Assembly (NCBI RefSeq): GCF_002865645.1
Contig: NW_020194517.1
Span: 434,001-498,000, forward strand
Length of the DNA: 64,000 nucleotides
From: Hyaloscypha bicolor E
Lineage: Eukaryota > Ascomycota > Leotiomycetes > Helotiales > Hyaloscyphaceae
Direction of reading: 5' to 3'
In this document: piece after piece, positions 42,265 to 53,654 of the stretch
Layout of the letters: every line of letters begins with the position of its first letter
How positions within the stretch are numbered: the stretch's first letter is position 1
Program-made: the position numbers and the translations under genes
The notes under the pieces: model-generated
What the model was told of the DNA's origin: nothing
Seen by the model: the letters and a program-made list of their open reading frames with translations, nothing else
Databases searched by the model: none

Positions 42265-44251
42265 TCATGTCTCAAGACTGTGGAATCGCTCATGAGCTGC
42301 CATTGCAAAAGCAGGCATGGTTGCTCCACATTCATGGCATATCTCCCGATTCTCATCTTCGACCTCTTCATCATCCCACTCAACTGGCTCATCAGCGCTA
42401 GTTTGGGTCGGTATCACATCTTCTGAGCCAGTCATAGTGCAATCTGAAACTTCATTTCCAGCACTTGGATCTGTTGAGATTGCATCATGCGACTCGGCGA
42501 CAGCCTCTAGAATAGTATCAGGAGGCACATCTCTATCTTCGACTTTCCATTCCTTGAGAACTTCTTCTTGTCTCTTGAACATTCGTCCTATGTCTCGACC
42601 ACCACCGTTGCCATCGTCACTTGCTGTCTCAATCATGTTCGTGATGCCAATATTGACCAAGCTTAAATTCCAGCCCGACGGATACGGATGCAACTTCCGG
42701 AACATTGGAATTAAGGTCTCTAGGACAAGCTTCTCGACGATGACATCAACGCCATCTTTAAGATTAAACACGAAATTAGGCAGAGGACCCGACCTTGAAA
42801 TGCGGTTAAAGCTCCTAGCCCTCGTACCGTCAGAATTCAAAGGTGGCCGTGGCCTAGTGGATAATTTAACTGTCTTAGGATGTGCAATCCACCGCCTGGT
42901 TGTAGAATCATCCCCGTCATCCTCAAGGAGGTCCACTTGCATTCTTTTGATCAAGCTGGTAGCCAGTATCCGAAGCTCTTTGAGAACCTGTGGCATAGTG
43001 TCCAGGCGAGTGTAGGAATCCTCGATGCTGATTTGTGTTGGGACTTTCTTTGCTTGTTGGACCTCGGTATCGTCAATGCCATTTATTAGTCCCCATGCCT
43101 TACCTCCGATACCACGTTCAGTACCGGGGCCGCCCAGGACTTTCTCAAGAAGCTCTGGACCCATCCCAGGGAATAATCGGACGTCACGGACAGTCACAGA
43201 TTCCTTCGTGCCTCCGTAGATAAGTCCCAATTCAAATTCCGCGGGCCTTGAAAGGACATGGTTGCGGATTTTCTGTGACATTTTAAATCCTATTCCAGGT
43301 ATTTTACCAATATCATGACCGTCGATGAATGCGGTCACGTTACTTTCCACTTCTCTATCGTCGGGGACGACATATGGAGGAAGAAGAGTGGTCTGGCCCT
43401 TCGGTTTGTTCAGGTTGCCGACTAGTTTGCTGAGCAATTTGTTGGTGGAAATCCCGACTGTTGAGGTGTAGCCTTTCTGTTCTTCCAAACCCAATCTCAA
43501 ATGCTGTGCTAAGTGGGAGCCGAGAATGAGGCGCGCCATCAGGGATTCGTGATCGTCGGTCGGGATGTTGGTGTCAGGCATGGGTGACTGAGTTTGAGGA
43601 ATGTTCGCGAACCCATGCCCTGCAATTTTGGTTGAATCGAACGCAAACCCGACCGTCGGATCGTTCTTTTGGAGTTGAAAATAGGAGTTCTTCAAGTCGT
43701 TTGGGTTGAGTAACGACTGGTTGAAGTCAACAATGTCTGTCACGTCCATGAAGACCTCATCAAATCCCAGCCTTTCAACCTTCCCGTTCCAAGTAAAAGC
43801 CTCCAGGAATTTGTACAGCTCTTTCGATGCATCTCGAAATCTGTTCAAATCCTCGCCCAGGACGATGACCACATCCGGAACGATCTGCCGAGCCTCATGG
43901 ATCAGCTGAAGTTTGTGCAAACCGCGCCGCCTTGCTTCGTAATTGCAAGTGACGATAATCTGCTTCTGGGGCTCACTTTAGAAGATGCCGAAGGATCATT
44001 AAGGATAAAGATGGTGGTTACCTGTTGCACAGCCTTAGAAGGAGTCAGCACAGCTTCAAAACGGGCAGCTTTTGTCGACTTACGAGAGGAACTGACTTCA
44101 GCGCGGGGTTTTCGGCCTCGAACACGCTCGCATAAAAACAGTCATAGTCCTAAATCTATTAGACTTTGGCGTCGTAAGTGGGCGGGCTGTGGCAACTGAC
44201 GAAATGAATAATGATTCTGTCGTGTCTCCTGGAGGGCTTGGCGGAAGTCAT
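42265..44251 (-). CDS. Y-family translesion DNA polymerase, iota-like
   Basis: This is an error-prone polymerase that copies past damaged bases. The exons on the minus strand are 44251-44201, 44149-44084, 44033-44022 (only 12 nt, AVQQ) and 43965-42265, giving 609 aa. Catalytic carboxylates are visible at DYD, residues 18-20, and in the LGFDEVFMDV motif near residues 112-113. The fingers segment is CNYEARRRGLHKL and the palm motif is STVGISTNKLLSKLVGNLNKP. A helix-hairpin-helix-like part (IPGIGFKMSQKI, FPGMGPELLEKV) and a little-finger domain follow. The C-terminus has a C2H2 zinc finger (CHECGATMPAFAMAAHERFH) resembling ubiquitin-binding UBZ fingers, which would recruit it to ubiquitinated PCNA. 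Assignment to iota rather than eta rests on overall resemblance. Confidence 0.87.
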
Positions 44252-45681
44252 CTTGGCAAGCGGGGGCTGAAGAAGCGTGCGCAAGCTGTTAACGACTTCA
44301 TTCTCGCCGCTGGCACGCGGGAAACACACGCGGTTCCAAAGTATGAACGTGGAAAAACGGGCTGGATCGTGAGGTGCAAGTACGATGTCGTGAGTCGCAA
44401 AAATCGTCCTCGCGTATCCGTACCCTAGAACTAGCGGGTCTAAAAAACGCTACCGCTCCGGCTGTCCACAGCGGAAAGATCTAGCGCTAAGAGAGCTCGA
44501 TTTGTCTGCAGACTGCCTTCCTCTCTTCGCCACGACTCACTCCTGCATCCCTGAGGCTCACCAATCCGCCTCGTCTCACCCAGGATCCATCCCATCTCCA
44601 GTGACTGGCATGGCTTCCTTCAATCGGGGATTCGGGGTACGGTAGTAGCGGTACGAGTACGGACGAAGCGTCACCACTCATCCTCTCTTCCTTGGCTGCC
44701 TTTTCGCGGCTCTGGGGTGCTTGCCTCACGCCCCTGTTCTCCACGTTGACCGTCGCGGTCCCAAGGATCTCATCACATCTCCACTGCAGCACTCTATTTC
44801 TATTTTATCCCATTTTCATTTCTCTCTGTCACAGTGTCACCATATTCCCTCGCGGATCGGCGCGCCACATCATCTCTTCAACTCGCGGGCGGTCTGTCCG
44901 ACGGCGTCGTCACGTCGTTCCTATTGCTGGGAGTCTGGGGCCTCGCGGTCGCTCTCTTCTGCGGGCGTCAAGAATAGTCGCTGACCGTGTCCTTGCCGCA
45001 CTTCTGCATGGATGTTGGATAATGGATGATGGATCGAGGCCCTTGCCGCGCCAACCCTCGAAATAGGACTGCCCAGTGGGAAAGGGCTAAAAATGGCTGT
45101 GGCTGACAGACGCTGAGGGCTGCCTCGCTGCGCCAATCAGCGGTGCGCGTCTGAGGTGTGATGGCCGTGCGTGTGTGCTCGGCGCCCGCATCAGACCCCC
45201 TCCTCAGCGCTTCAACGAGTCCGGCCCACCAACAGATCGGAAGTACCTTGATGCAGGTATTTTTGCCCCCTTTTGTTTGCCCGCAGCTTCTAGAAATACC
45301 CGTCACACCGCGCCTAAAGTGGTGCCGTCGCTTGCATAGTCGCATTGTCAACTCATCACCTGCATGAGCCCTCTTGTTTGGCGACTTCCCCACCAAGGCC
45401 ACAGGGCTATCCGGGGCCGTGGATCAAAGGCTTCAATCATACAAAAGCCGTCGATCGCCTCTTTGTACCCTCCCACTCTATTACTGTATCGGTCTCTCTC
45501 CACGGCCTCAGTGTCTGCCATTCCACTATTGATATCTCTTGTCCTAGATCCCAGGTCTGGTCTTGAGTGGAACACTCTTATTACCCACAGACACTGCGAC
45601 TCGAGACGATCCGCTGGGCGGGTCTCTGGTGCTTGGCTCCCTATCATGCTAGCTTCTGTTCAAACATATCCGTTAGTCACG
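44252..45681. other. Promoter and leader region upstream of 45682
   Basis: No separate gene is supported in these 1.4 kb between two divergent genes. The frame of the following protein remains open back to 45364, but that part (WRLPHQGHRAIRGRG) looks like translated UTR. Overlapping frames on both strands have no motifs. The region is pyrimidine-rich near 44780-44830, as often seen near fungal transcription starts. Confidence 0.45.
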
Positions 45682-46926
45682 ATGTCGTTGGATTCTTCAC
45701 CACGGTCGTCTTCTCCTCCCAAGCGGCCACGGCTTTCTCTTCAAATCAAGGCTCCAGCCATACCTCAGACCCTCGGGAAGTCAACGTCTGCGTTGAAAGG
45801 AGATATTGACCCGACATCACCTACCGCCTTTAATACACTCTCAAATGCGTACGCCGCTGCCATCGAGAACGCTTCTCCCCGGACCGCGAATCCTAAGCTC
45901 CTAGATACAAAATTGAAGCCCACCTCGCTACGGCTTGAGACCTCAAACTTCAGCGGCAATAAGAGTTATATCCACCCTTCTCAACGCACACAGACACCTG
46001 GTCCATTTTCAATCACCTATCCCGATACTCCCTTGTCGGCATTCCCAGGCCAGACCACTGCCACCACTCTACCAGATGGCGATCCAAAACTTCCTGCAAC
46101 TGCAACTGCAACTGCAACCGCATTCACATTTACACCTCCACAATCTGCAGGTTCTGATCACCAAGCTCAACCAAAAGTTTTCACATTTGCAGCCCAATCT
46201 CCCAACAGATCAGTTCCAAGCACACCTCGCACGCCTCGACGAAGGATGACAATTGGCAACTCGTCCCTGGCCGCTCCCTACACCCACCCTCGAGCTTTAC
46301 ACAGCATCCTCCGCAACTCACCCCTACCTCCACGCTCTTCGGTCACACCCGCCACCCCGAGTAGAGTCTCGATGCGGCTAGCAGCAAAGGCTAACAAAAA
46401 AGTGGGATATAACGACCCGTTGGAGCAAACCATTACAACAAATAAATATGTCAAATCGCATATCGATCTCCTCGCCGAAGACTCGCCCTTTTCCGCAGAG
46501 CAGGAGGCAGATCCCCAGACGACACAGACTCTGGAATTTGCAATGACATATACAGGGGATGAGACTCGAGATGGAGGTCAAACACCAGGCCCATTTGAAG
46601 AAATGAGAAGGAAAATGGCTGAAAGTGGACTGGATACTCCTGGATCGCGGAAACGCAAGAGGAGAGAAAAGAAGAGGAAGTGGGAATGGACAATCAATAC
46701 TACGGAAATGGATGGGGATGATGAAGGCAAGACACCACTAACTGCCGTGCGGAGGACACCAATAACTGCAGTACGGCGAGGTGCATCTGTGTCAGAGGGA
46801 TCGGAGACGGAAATGTCAGAAGCTGAACCACGATTCGTGCCTTCTGAAGCTGAAGACACTGAGATGTCGGAGGCTGATGAGGGTTCTGTTCAATCAGAAC
46901 CTACGAGGCCATCCACCTCGTTGTAA
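45682..46926 (+). CDS. Conserved disordered nuclear-type protein, function unknown
   Basis: This is a single-exon frame of 414 aa from ATG 45682 (MSLDSSPRSSSPPKRPRLSL). In-frame ATGs also exist at 45646 and 45364; 45682 is chosen because the basic PPKRPR start is typical and the codons before it resemble leader sequence. It is Ser/Pro/Thr-rich and mostly disordered, with an (AT)n Ala-Thr run near residues 135-143. More ordered conserved-looking blocks are SVPSTPRTPRRRMTIGNSSL, HPRALHSILRNSPLPP and LEQTITTNKYVKSHIDLLAE. A strongly basic RKRKRREKKRKWEWT block is followed by an acidic tail. Many SP/TP sites suggest CDK or MAPK phosphorylation, which is inference. I recognise it as a type conserved in filamentous ascomycetes but cannot name it. 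Confidence 0.75.
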   Translation: MSLDSSPRSSSPPKRPRLSLQIKAPAIPQTLGKSTSALKGDIDPTSPTAFNTLSNAYAAAIENASPRTANPKLLDTKLKPTSLRLETSNFSGNKSYIHPSQRTQTPGPFSITYPDTPLSAFPGQTTATTLPDGDPKLPATATATATAFTFTPPQSAGSDHQAQPKVFTFAAQSPNRSVPSTPRTPRRRMTIGNSSLAAPYTHPRALHSILRNSPLPPRSSVTPATPSRVSMRLAAKANKKVGYNDPLEQTITTNKYVKSHIDLLAEDSPFSAEQEADPQTTQTLEFAMTYTGDETRDGGQTPGPFEEMRRKMAESGLDTPGSRKRKRREKKRKWEWTINTTEMDGDDEGKTPLTAVRRTPITAVRRGASVSEGSETEMSEAEPRFVPSEAEDTEMSEADEGSVQSEPTRPSTSL

Positions 46927-47349
46927 AATTAGTTTTGGTATAATGGGCCGGTGAATCTGCCTCTCAGGTATTCTATTGGGGTCAAACCAAATAATAAAAA
47001 CGGAATTTGCACAGTTTGCTGCATTACCTTTTTCGTATCGGGATTGCTTATTTCTCGCGTGATTCAAAGGGTGCATTGCCAAGGGCTCGGCATTCGTTTC
47101 TGCCTGCCAATCGAGTGATTCACAGTTGCAGCTGACCTCCCGAGCCCAGAAAGATGTGCAAGTGTTTCATATTCCTGCACGCCTTGCAGCCTTCTTTTGC
47201 GGCGCGTCTTCCAAAAAACAGCCCGCCCCCAACGCGAAAGGAGCGGGACATTTCATCTCACCGAACTCACGGATTACAAAACATCAGCTCTTCCCGTTCC
47301 TCCACCTCCACCTCTCAAAATGTGACATTTTCACATTCTATCAATCAAA
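46927..47349. other. Intergenic, 46926 to 47350
   Basis: No gene is seen. The stretch contains the 3' UTR of the upstream gene and the promoter of the membrane protein gene that begins at 47350. Confidence 0.5.
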
Positions 47350-49008
47350 ATGGCAACGGATATCGAGAATCAGCTCGACAATGAGGACTTGGGGCCTGTG
47401 GAGGCTAGCGATCCCCTGCTCTCGAAGCCGGACCGAGACCGCTCTTCCAATAAGAGCTCGCGACGCTGTCGGAACAGAAGATCACTGGAAATCATCGAGC
47501 TCGACGATATTCCCCCAATCATCAAAAGTGCGAATGGGAATATCTTCTGGGCGGATGAGCAATGCACCAGACGAATTGGTCTGACGTCTACGGAAGCAAG
47601 GCTGTTTTTGAAGTTGCTGCAGACTGATGAGCCTGAGAACTACAATTATCACGATTACAAGGAGATGTTTGATGATTTTGGGGCTGAGCAGGCGAGGTTG
47701 AAGGAATTAGTTAAGAGATTGCCGTGGTATAAATTTGATACCTATCGGCAGCGGGGCATCTGGAAGGCGAGAATCGAATGGCTTGAAAGAATGAAGGAGC
47801 CGCGTCTTTGGCTGAAGTATTTGATGGCGAGACGGAGGAGGATTTTGAAACAGGCGTCGGTGAGGGTGCTGGCCCGCCTAGCGGAAAAGAGACGATGTAA
47901 GTTGGAGAACGGTGTGGATTTTGAGAGGGGAAGGCCGCCGCCTGGTCCAAGCCGATCGAAAGAGGAGCTTCTGGGCTTGGCTCAGGTTATGCTGAGTGAA
48001 GCAACGCAGACGTCGACACCGAAGGAGACGTCGCCGCTTCCTCCTCCGTCACGGGGAAAACAGCTACTAAGTGAAGCTACGCAAACTTCGACGCCTAAAG
48101 AGACATCGCCACTTCCTCCTCCATCTAGGGGGAAGCACCAAGCAAGAGCTAGCGATGCAACCCAAGTATCAGAAAATCGTCTAAGCCATTTAACCTCCAG
48201 ACTGAGAGATAGTCTCAGCGCCTCACGGCATCGACACAGTCCCCGCTCCTCTCACGTCCAATATCCCATCTTCGAAAAGCCCTTCGAGGCAACGAGAGAA
48301 GACATCAAGCGCCAAGTTGAAAACATCATGCCGAAGACTACGCCGTACATTGTAATCGGCTGGTTTCATCGCTCAGCTGGTGATCCCAAGGAGAGGATCT
48401 TACAGTTCAAGCAGCCAGAGCAACTTTTTGCTTCTATGAGGAAGGGCGAGAGCCAGGTGAGGGGATACAGGGAGTATTTATCCTTGAAGAGCTTGAGGGG
48501 GTTTGGATTGTACAAGGTTCGTTCCACTCCCGTTTCGGTGTATGATGAAATTGACATTCCCAGTGCGACATCTCTCGTGGAGCACATATCCCACTCGTGC
48601 TCAACTCATCCCAAGAAGCAGTCCTCGCCCAGCTTTTCTTTGCATACAAAGCTTCGTACAGACACGCAGATGACGATGTAGCACGAGCGTGGCACGGCTG
48701 GGTCTCTAAGAATCTCAATGATAGCAAAGAGAACCCTCTCGAAGGCAGATACTCGTTGCAGCTGCTTTACGACTGGTCGAGCTATCGACTGAGTGCAGTG
48801 GTTGCCATCCCAGTGATTCTGAGTTTGGCAATCGGGACTTGGTACATGATGGGACAAGGAGATGTTGTAACGGCCTGGACTTTGGCGTTATACATTGTTA
48901 CTACGGCCGCAGGTGAGTTCCCAAACTCAAAGATGACATGTAATTTACTGATAGAACGAAGCACTTATTGCATTGATGGCGATTATTGGGAGTCTGAAGG
49001 ACATTTAG
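47350..49008 (+). CDS. Unnamed protein with two C-terminal membrane helices and a 25-aa tandem repeat
   Basis: The exons are 47350-48516, 48564-48912 and 48962-49008, giving 520 aa. I do not recognise the family. Residues 55-160 look ordered and conserved (GNIFWADEQCTRRIGLTSTE, RLPWYKFDTYRQRGIWKARI). A disordered Pro/Ser region follows with two head-to-tail 25-residue units (residues 215-264, core LSEATQTSTPKETSPLPPP). Then comes a second ordered part (TPYIVIGWFHRSAGDPKERI; LRGFGLYK; then SRGAHIPLVLNSSQEAVLAQ). The end has two hydrophobic helices (LSAVVAIPVILSLAIGTWYM and WTLALYIVTTAALIALMAII), so it is probably a tail-anchored hairpin. The introns have donors GTTCGT and GTGAGT. The last acceptor is an unusual CGAAG but restores the second helix. 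Confidence 0.78.
47992..48141 (+). repeat. 75-bp tandem duplication within the 47350 gene
   Basis: Two adjacent 25-codon units start at 47992 and 48067. The first 23 residues of each are identical, while 14 of the 23 codons differ, all synonymously. Confidence 0.85.
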
Positions 49009-49849
49009 GGATACTGGAGATACCATTCTGCGAGCATTTGAGCATACTTTTGCATGGTTTTTAGAGAGGCATAATTTGGAGCATTGAATTATTCAGAAAA
49101 GGGACTTGCTTCTGCTCTATCACAGGGATGAACAGAGCCCCTATAGTGTCACTAATAATCTTGAATTATCGCCATTTTTCATATATGAAGAGTCTTGGAC
49201 GGTCTTCTCTGTGATATGAAAAGGGTGTTTAGCCGACAGGTGTAGAAAGGTGGCATTACACACAGTCCGATTCTCGAGCGAGAGGACAACTTCTCACCTG
49301 AGATGAAAACTTCATCGATAACAATCTCAACGTACAAGAAAAGTCGGTAGAATGGGTGCGGTGTGCAATAGAATTTGGGTTTAAGAGGAGTGAATGTGGG
49401 GTTCGTTTTGTGTAAGTACGAAAGGGGGGAGTAATTGCGAAGGCGAGCTGAAGACGACAATGTAAACAAAGTTGCAGATGTGCAACAAAAAGCCCGAGGG
49501 AGTGATTCACTTGAAGGCAAGGACCACAAATAGAGATGAGTGACTTTCATACAACTCAACATCTGCAACGTACCAGGGAACTTTGAAATATTGGCGTGAT
49601 GTGCAACATTCTTGGCACTTGCCATAGATGGGAAAACAGCGAGATTTCGAGAAAGGTGTTTTGCAGATTCGAAATAGCGCGTTCCCTGCTTCTCGGTCCT
49701 GATCCGGACTCCACAGAAAATAACTTCCCTGCAGAAGAGACAATGAAATATGAATTTCTGTAGAAGATTGCATCCATGTTCAAAATAGGTGGCTCCTAGA
49801 CAACACTGTGACAGGATGTTGATTGGGAGGGAATTTTATTGATATCCAC
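49009..49849. other. Gene-free stretch between 49008 and the cupin gene
   Basis: No gene is supported in these 0.8 kb. Overlapping short frames occur on the minus strand, none with a recognisable motif. The flanking genes converge here, so both 3' UTRs are expected. Confidence 0.45.
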
Positions 49850-50504
49850 CTAATATTTCCCACTGAGCTTCACCAATCCAGCATCCTCGTTCTCTTTCTT
49901 ACACTTCTGACTCCATTCCGGGGCCTCGTCAATTCCGTCGTCCTCCTCACTGTCTCCCTCCTCCTTGGTATGATGAACGGTGGTAGGTTTATGTTCCGCT
50001 GGAGAGTAGATAGTGTACAAAATCTACGGGGAGTTTTGTCAATCAATGATCAACCACTCAGTTCAAGAGATCACTCACCAGAGACGTCGATCCAGTATTG
50101 ATGAATTGATGTTGTGTTCCAGCTGGCACCACCATCAAATCCCCAGCCTCAACGTCCTGGTCTTTTCCATTGATTGTTGCCTTCCTCTTGCCGCTTGTGA
50201 ACGTCAATGCTTGATCAACGGTATGAACTTCATCTCCAATATCGCCGCCAACGGGGATCGTCATCAAAACCACCTGTGAATAGAGGCCTGTGAACAGGAC
50301 TTTGCGGAATTCGCCCGATGTACTTGGAAGAGAGGTCGTCATCTTTGGGAAGTACACCATCTCATGTTTGGGTATCCCCGAGTTTGGCTTGAAGTCCGCC
50401 ATTGTTCGCACGGATATCTGATATCGTGAGACGATTGGTACTTTAGTCAATGCTCGGAGAGTGCTGCGTTGGCAAAGAGCGCGAGTAACTGTTCGAGTTA
50501 ACAT
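49850..50504 (-). CDS. Cupin-domain protein, possibly mitochondrial
   Basis: This is a small single-cupin protein related to mannose-6-phosphate-isomerase-like cupins of unknown substrate. The exons on the minus strand are 50504-50079 and 50023-49850 (intron 55 nt, donor GTGAGT, acceptor GTAG), giving 199 aa. The cupin barrel is visible as VVLMTIPVGGDIGDEVHTVDQ then TINGKDQDVEAGDLMVVPAG and TQHQFINTGSTSLILYTIYS, with candidate metal ligands in EVH, D/Q and H of TQH. A lysine and glutamate-rich tail follows (HHTKEEGDSEEDDG). The start at 50504 gives an Arg-rich, acid-free leader (MLTRTVTRALCQRSTLRAL) that looks mitochondrial. An internal MADFKPNSG would give a cytosolic form. An upstream in-frame ATG at 50582 is less likely. 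It is divergent from COX11. Confidence 0.85.
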
Positions 50505-50951
50505 TCCTCGTATGTGAAGATGGAGCTTTATAGATGGCAAAGGCTTATGGAATATATAAGAAAGAACTAAGAAAGGTGACATTAGGAATGACAGAAGTGC
50601 AGAACTCTTGGCTTATGATTCCTCTCGTTCGTGATGTCATGACACTGCTGCCCCCCTGAAGGAGAGTAATTGGGGATAGCTCGTCATCAAATGTGCATGG
50701 AGGGGAAGACAAATCAGCAGATGGCAGGCATTCGAGAACAGAATCAGCGCTCGAACCGAAAATTGACCTTATTTCCGGGTTGTAAACTCAAAATGTTTTT
50801 GCTTGGATGTAGTTTGGAAACTTTCCGATGGCTGTGGTGGAGTAAGGATGAAGTTCGGGAGGATGAACCGGGTTAAAGTTTATCCGATCTAGACCACTTC
50901 GGGAAATCATTCGAGATTCTTCAAAGCTTCCTCCAACGACCGCCAGATACG
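50505..50951. promoter_or_regulatory. Divergent promoter region, cupin gene / COX11
   Basis: This 447-bp gap between two divergent start codons should contain both promoters. No coding sequence or named site is called. Confidence 0.5.
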
Positions 50952-51777
50952 ATGAATTCTTTCCCGCGCTTATTATCGGGCTTAGGCCGCAAAGATATAG
51001 CTTGGGTATGCTCATCGTGTGCGAGAAGAACACGGCAACGGCCCTCCACACCATTCTTCAAACCATCAATGAGACGATATATCTCCGAATCTTCGAAACC
51101 AAGACAAAATGCAGTTCCAACAATGGAACAATTGCGCGCTCCTTTCCAGAAGAAAAATAGTACGACAATGTATTATACAATCAGCATAATATTGGGAACA
51201 GTAGCATTCTCATATGGTTCCGTCCCAATGTACAAAATGGTACGCCACCATCCACCCCACCACGAGCACCAGCTAACAGCTCCAGATCTGCCAAACCACC
51301 GGTTTTGGAGGACAACCTATAAAAGCATCCGGGCACGGTGGAGCTGAAGGAGATCCTTCCGTGCGTCTCCAACCCGTCACGTCCGCAAAACGAATCCGCA
51401 TAACGTTCAATGGGTCCGTGTCCGACGTGTTACCATGGAAATTCGTGCCTCAGCAGCGCGAAGTACGAGTCCTACCTGGCGAGACGGCATTAGCATTCTA
51501 CACAGCGACGAACATGTCTGATCAGGATATAATTGGGGTGGCGACGTATAGTGTGACGCCTGGCCAGGTTGCACCGTACTTCAGCAAGATTCAGTGTTTT
51601 TGTTTCGAGGAGCAGAGGTTGAATGCTGGGGAGACGGTGGATATGCCTGTTTTCTTTTATATTGATCCTGATTTTGTGAATGATCCGAGCATGAGGGGGA
51701 TTGAGCAGGTTACGTTGAGTTACACGTTTTTCAGTGGGTGGTACACGAACGAATTTGAGGACTGTGCTGACTTGTAA
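50952..51777 (+). CDS. COX11: Cytochrome c oxidase assembly protein Cox11
   Basis: Cox11 is an inner-membrane copper chaperone that helps build the CuB site of cytochrome oxidase subunit 1. The exons are 50952-51239 and 51286-51777 (46-nt intron, donor GTACGC, branch GCTAACA, acceptor CCAG), giving 259 aa. The N-terminus is a presequence (MNSFPRLLSGLGRKDIAW). One membrane helix follows (TMYYTISIILGTVAFSYGSV), and then the intermembrane-space beta domain. The copper motif KIQCFCFEEQRL is intact, as are VSDVLPWKFVPQQ, the PGETALAFYTATN segment and the YIDPDF(V/A) motif near the end. Length and domain order are normal. Confidence 0.96.
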
Positions 51778-52411
51778 TAGAAGCGAGGTATGATAAGCAT
51801 GGGCATCTAACGCCTGTGCCAGTGGGGAATTAAGTGTAGGATATTGTAAATATAGCATCAGCATTGGGTGGCGTTCCGGAAATGTCATGGCTTAAGTTGG
51901 CAGAGGTGTATACACACTTCACTAAGTCGTGGATCTGACTATGGCCTTGGAAGTTCTCAACAAGCTCTCGCTTTGTGCTTAACTCATCGCTGCATTCAAC
52001 AGCTCATCCAGGTATCATTGTTCGCCAGGACGAATGAGTTGCATACGCCCTTCTCCGAAGCGCCTTTTTTAAGGGCTAGAAAATCTGAGGTGCAATTGCT
52101 TTGTAGATTCGACATTTAAATGTCCTAGAAGTCGTGGAGCGTTGAGTGCAACATGTAACAAGAATTTCTCCAAGCATCACTCACTTCCAAACTCAAGGTG
52201 GAATGGACTGTGACTTGGAGATTCAATATCCCCATTGTCAATAGACCAGAACTGTTAGAACATTGATATCATGTGCAACAAAATGATATATCCCGATCCC
52301 GAGATTCGCTTTCAAGTCGAATTCTCGACAGTATCCAAAGTGCGGTTTTCTACTCTCTACACCCAGCTGTTATCGCAGCGAAAGTTCTGGGGATTCTCTA
52401 TTCTCCTTATA
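51778..52411. other. Intergenic, COX11 to GlcNAc-6-P deacetylase gene
   Basis: No gene is seen in these 634 bases between two convergent genes. It should hold both 3' UTRs. Confidence 0.5.
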
Positions 52412-53654
52412 TCAAACTCCAGCCGCTATCTTCTTTCCCAAAATCCAAGTCTCCTTTACCACGCCCTCATCATCAAGCACCACGAAATCACCCCTCCGTC
52501 CCACCTCAAGCCTCCCCCTATCCTTCAATCCTAGAGCAAGTCCCACATTCTCCGTCACACACCTCACAGCTTCCTGGACTGGGATCTCAGCCCAGGCCAT
52601 CAAATTTCTGACGCACTCATCCAGCCCAATACAAGTACCAATCAACGTATTCGTGTTCTCGATAGTCACTTTGTTCCCTTCTTTGAGCTGGTTGAAAGGA
52701 ATCTGCGCATGTCCTGGATAAATCCCGTCTGGAAGACCTGAGAGCTCGATGCTGTCTGTAATCAGGATACAGTGAGATGGTGATGATCGATATGCAATCC
52801 CCACAACGCGTGGATGGAGGTGTATTGCATCTGCTATCAGGGAGAAATATGGCGGTGAAGGATCAGATAACAATCCTAAGCTCACAATTTGAGCTGGTTG
52901 TTCAAAAGTTTTGAGGGTGAATAATAGAAAAGATCATACCAGGCAGTCCCGGCTCCCGGTGATGCAAAGGATTCATTGCATTAAACGTATGTGTGATCAG
53001 ATTCGCACCAGCCTTCATACCCTCCTTCCCTTGCTGATAATCAGCAGCGCTGTGCCCCATTGAAACTTTCACATCATACTCCTTCGTCAACTTCTCAATA
53101 TGTTCTAATGCTCCAGGTAACTCAGGAGCCAGTGTGAGTACTCTGATGCTATCTTTCAGATTCTCTTCCCCGTAGATATTTTCGAGTGATGAAGAAGCCG
53201 GGATATGCATATTCGCTGCATCATGAGCTCCTTTCTTGGACGGAGCGAGGAATGGACCTTCAACATGTGCTCCAAGTACTGATGCCGAATACGCGATATC
53301 TTCTGGTTTAAGAAATGGGAGCACTTGTTTGAATACCAACGACGAGACGGTTGGGACTGTGGGATAGAACCCCGTGACTCCCGTCTTGGGGAGGTACTGG
53401 GCTAATTTCTGGACACCTGCTTGGTAAGTAGCTGGTTCGCCGTAGTGAGCGAAGTGAAATCCGAGAGCTCCATTGATTTGTAGTTCGAGGAAACCGGGTG
53501 AGACGATGGCGTTTTTGAGGTCGATGGTTTGGGTATTTTCCGGTAGTGGAGTGTTGGGAATGATGCGGCCATTCGAATCGATGGTGAGGGGTGAACAGAT
53601 GAGAGCGCCGCTTAAACACTGCCTGCAATTGATGAATTGTGTTGCTGAAGCCAT
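52412..53654 (-). CDS. nagA: N-acetylglucosamine-6-phosphate deacetylase
   Basis: This amidohydrolase converts GlcNAc-6-phosphate to glucosamine-6-phosphate and acetate, a step in using chitin-derived GlcNAc (Dac1 in Candida). The exons on the minus strand are 53654-52940 and 52875-52412 (intron 64 nt, donor GTATGA, acceptor TTAG), giving 392 aa. Family motifs are LELQINGALGFHF near residue 57, the metal ligand GAHVEGPFL, KVSMGHSAAD, and the substrate and metal site THTFNAMNPLHHREPG. PSPPYFSLIADAIHLHP and the catalytic aspartate in LITDSIELSGLPDG follow. The end, GRLEVGRRGDFVVLD, is the usual small beta domain. No other gene of a GlcNAc catabolic cluster is next to it here. Confidence 0.95.

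Noticed and set aside
44189..44428. Plus-strand 79-codon frame opposite the polymerase first exon
   Set aside because: It overlaps the well-supported first exon of the polymerase gene on the other strand and has no family motif.
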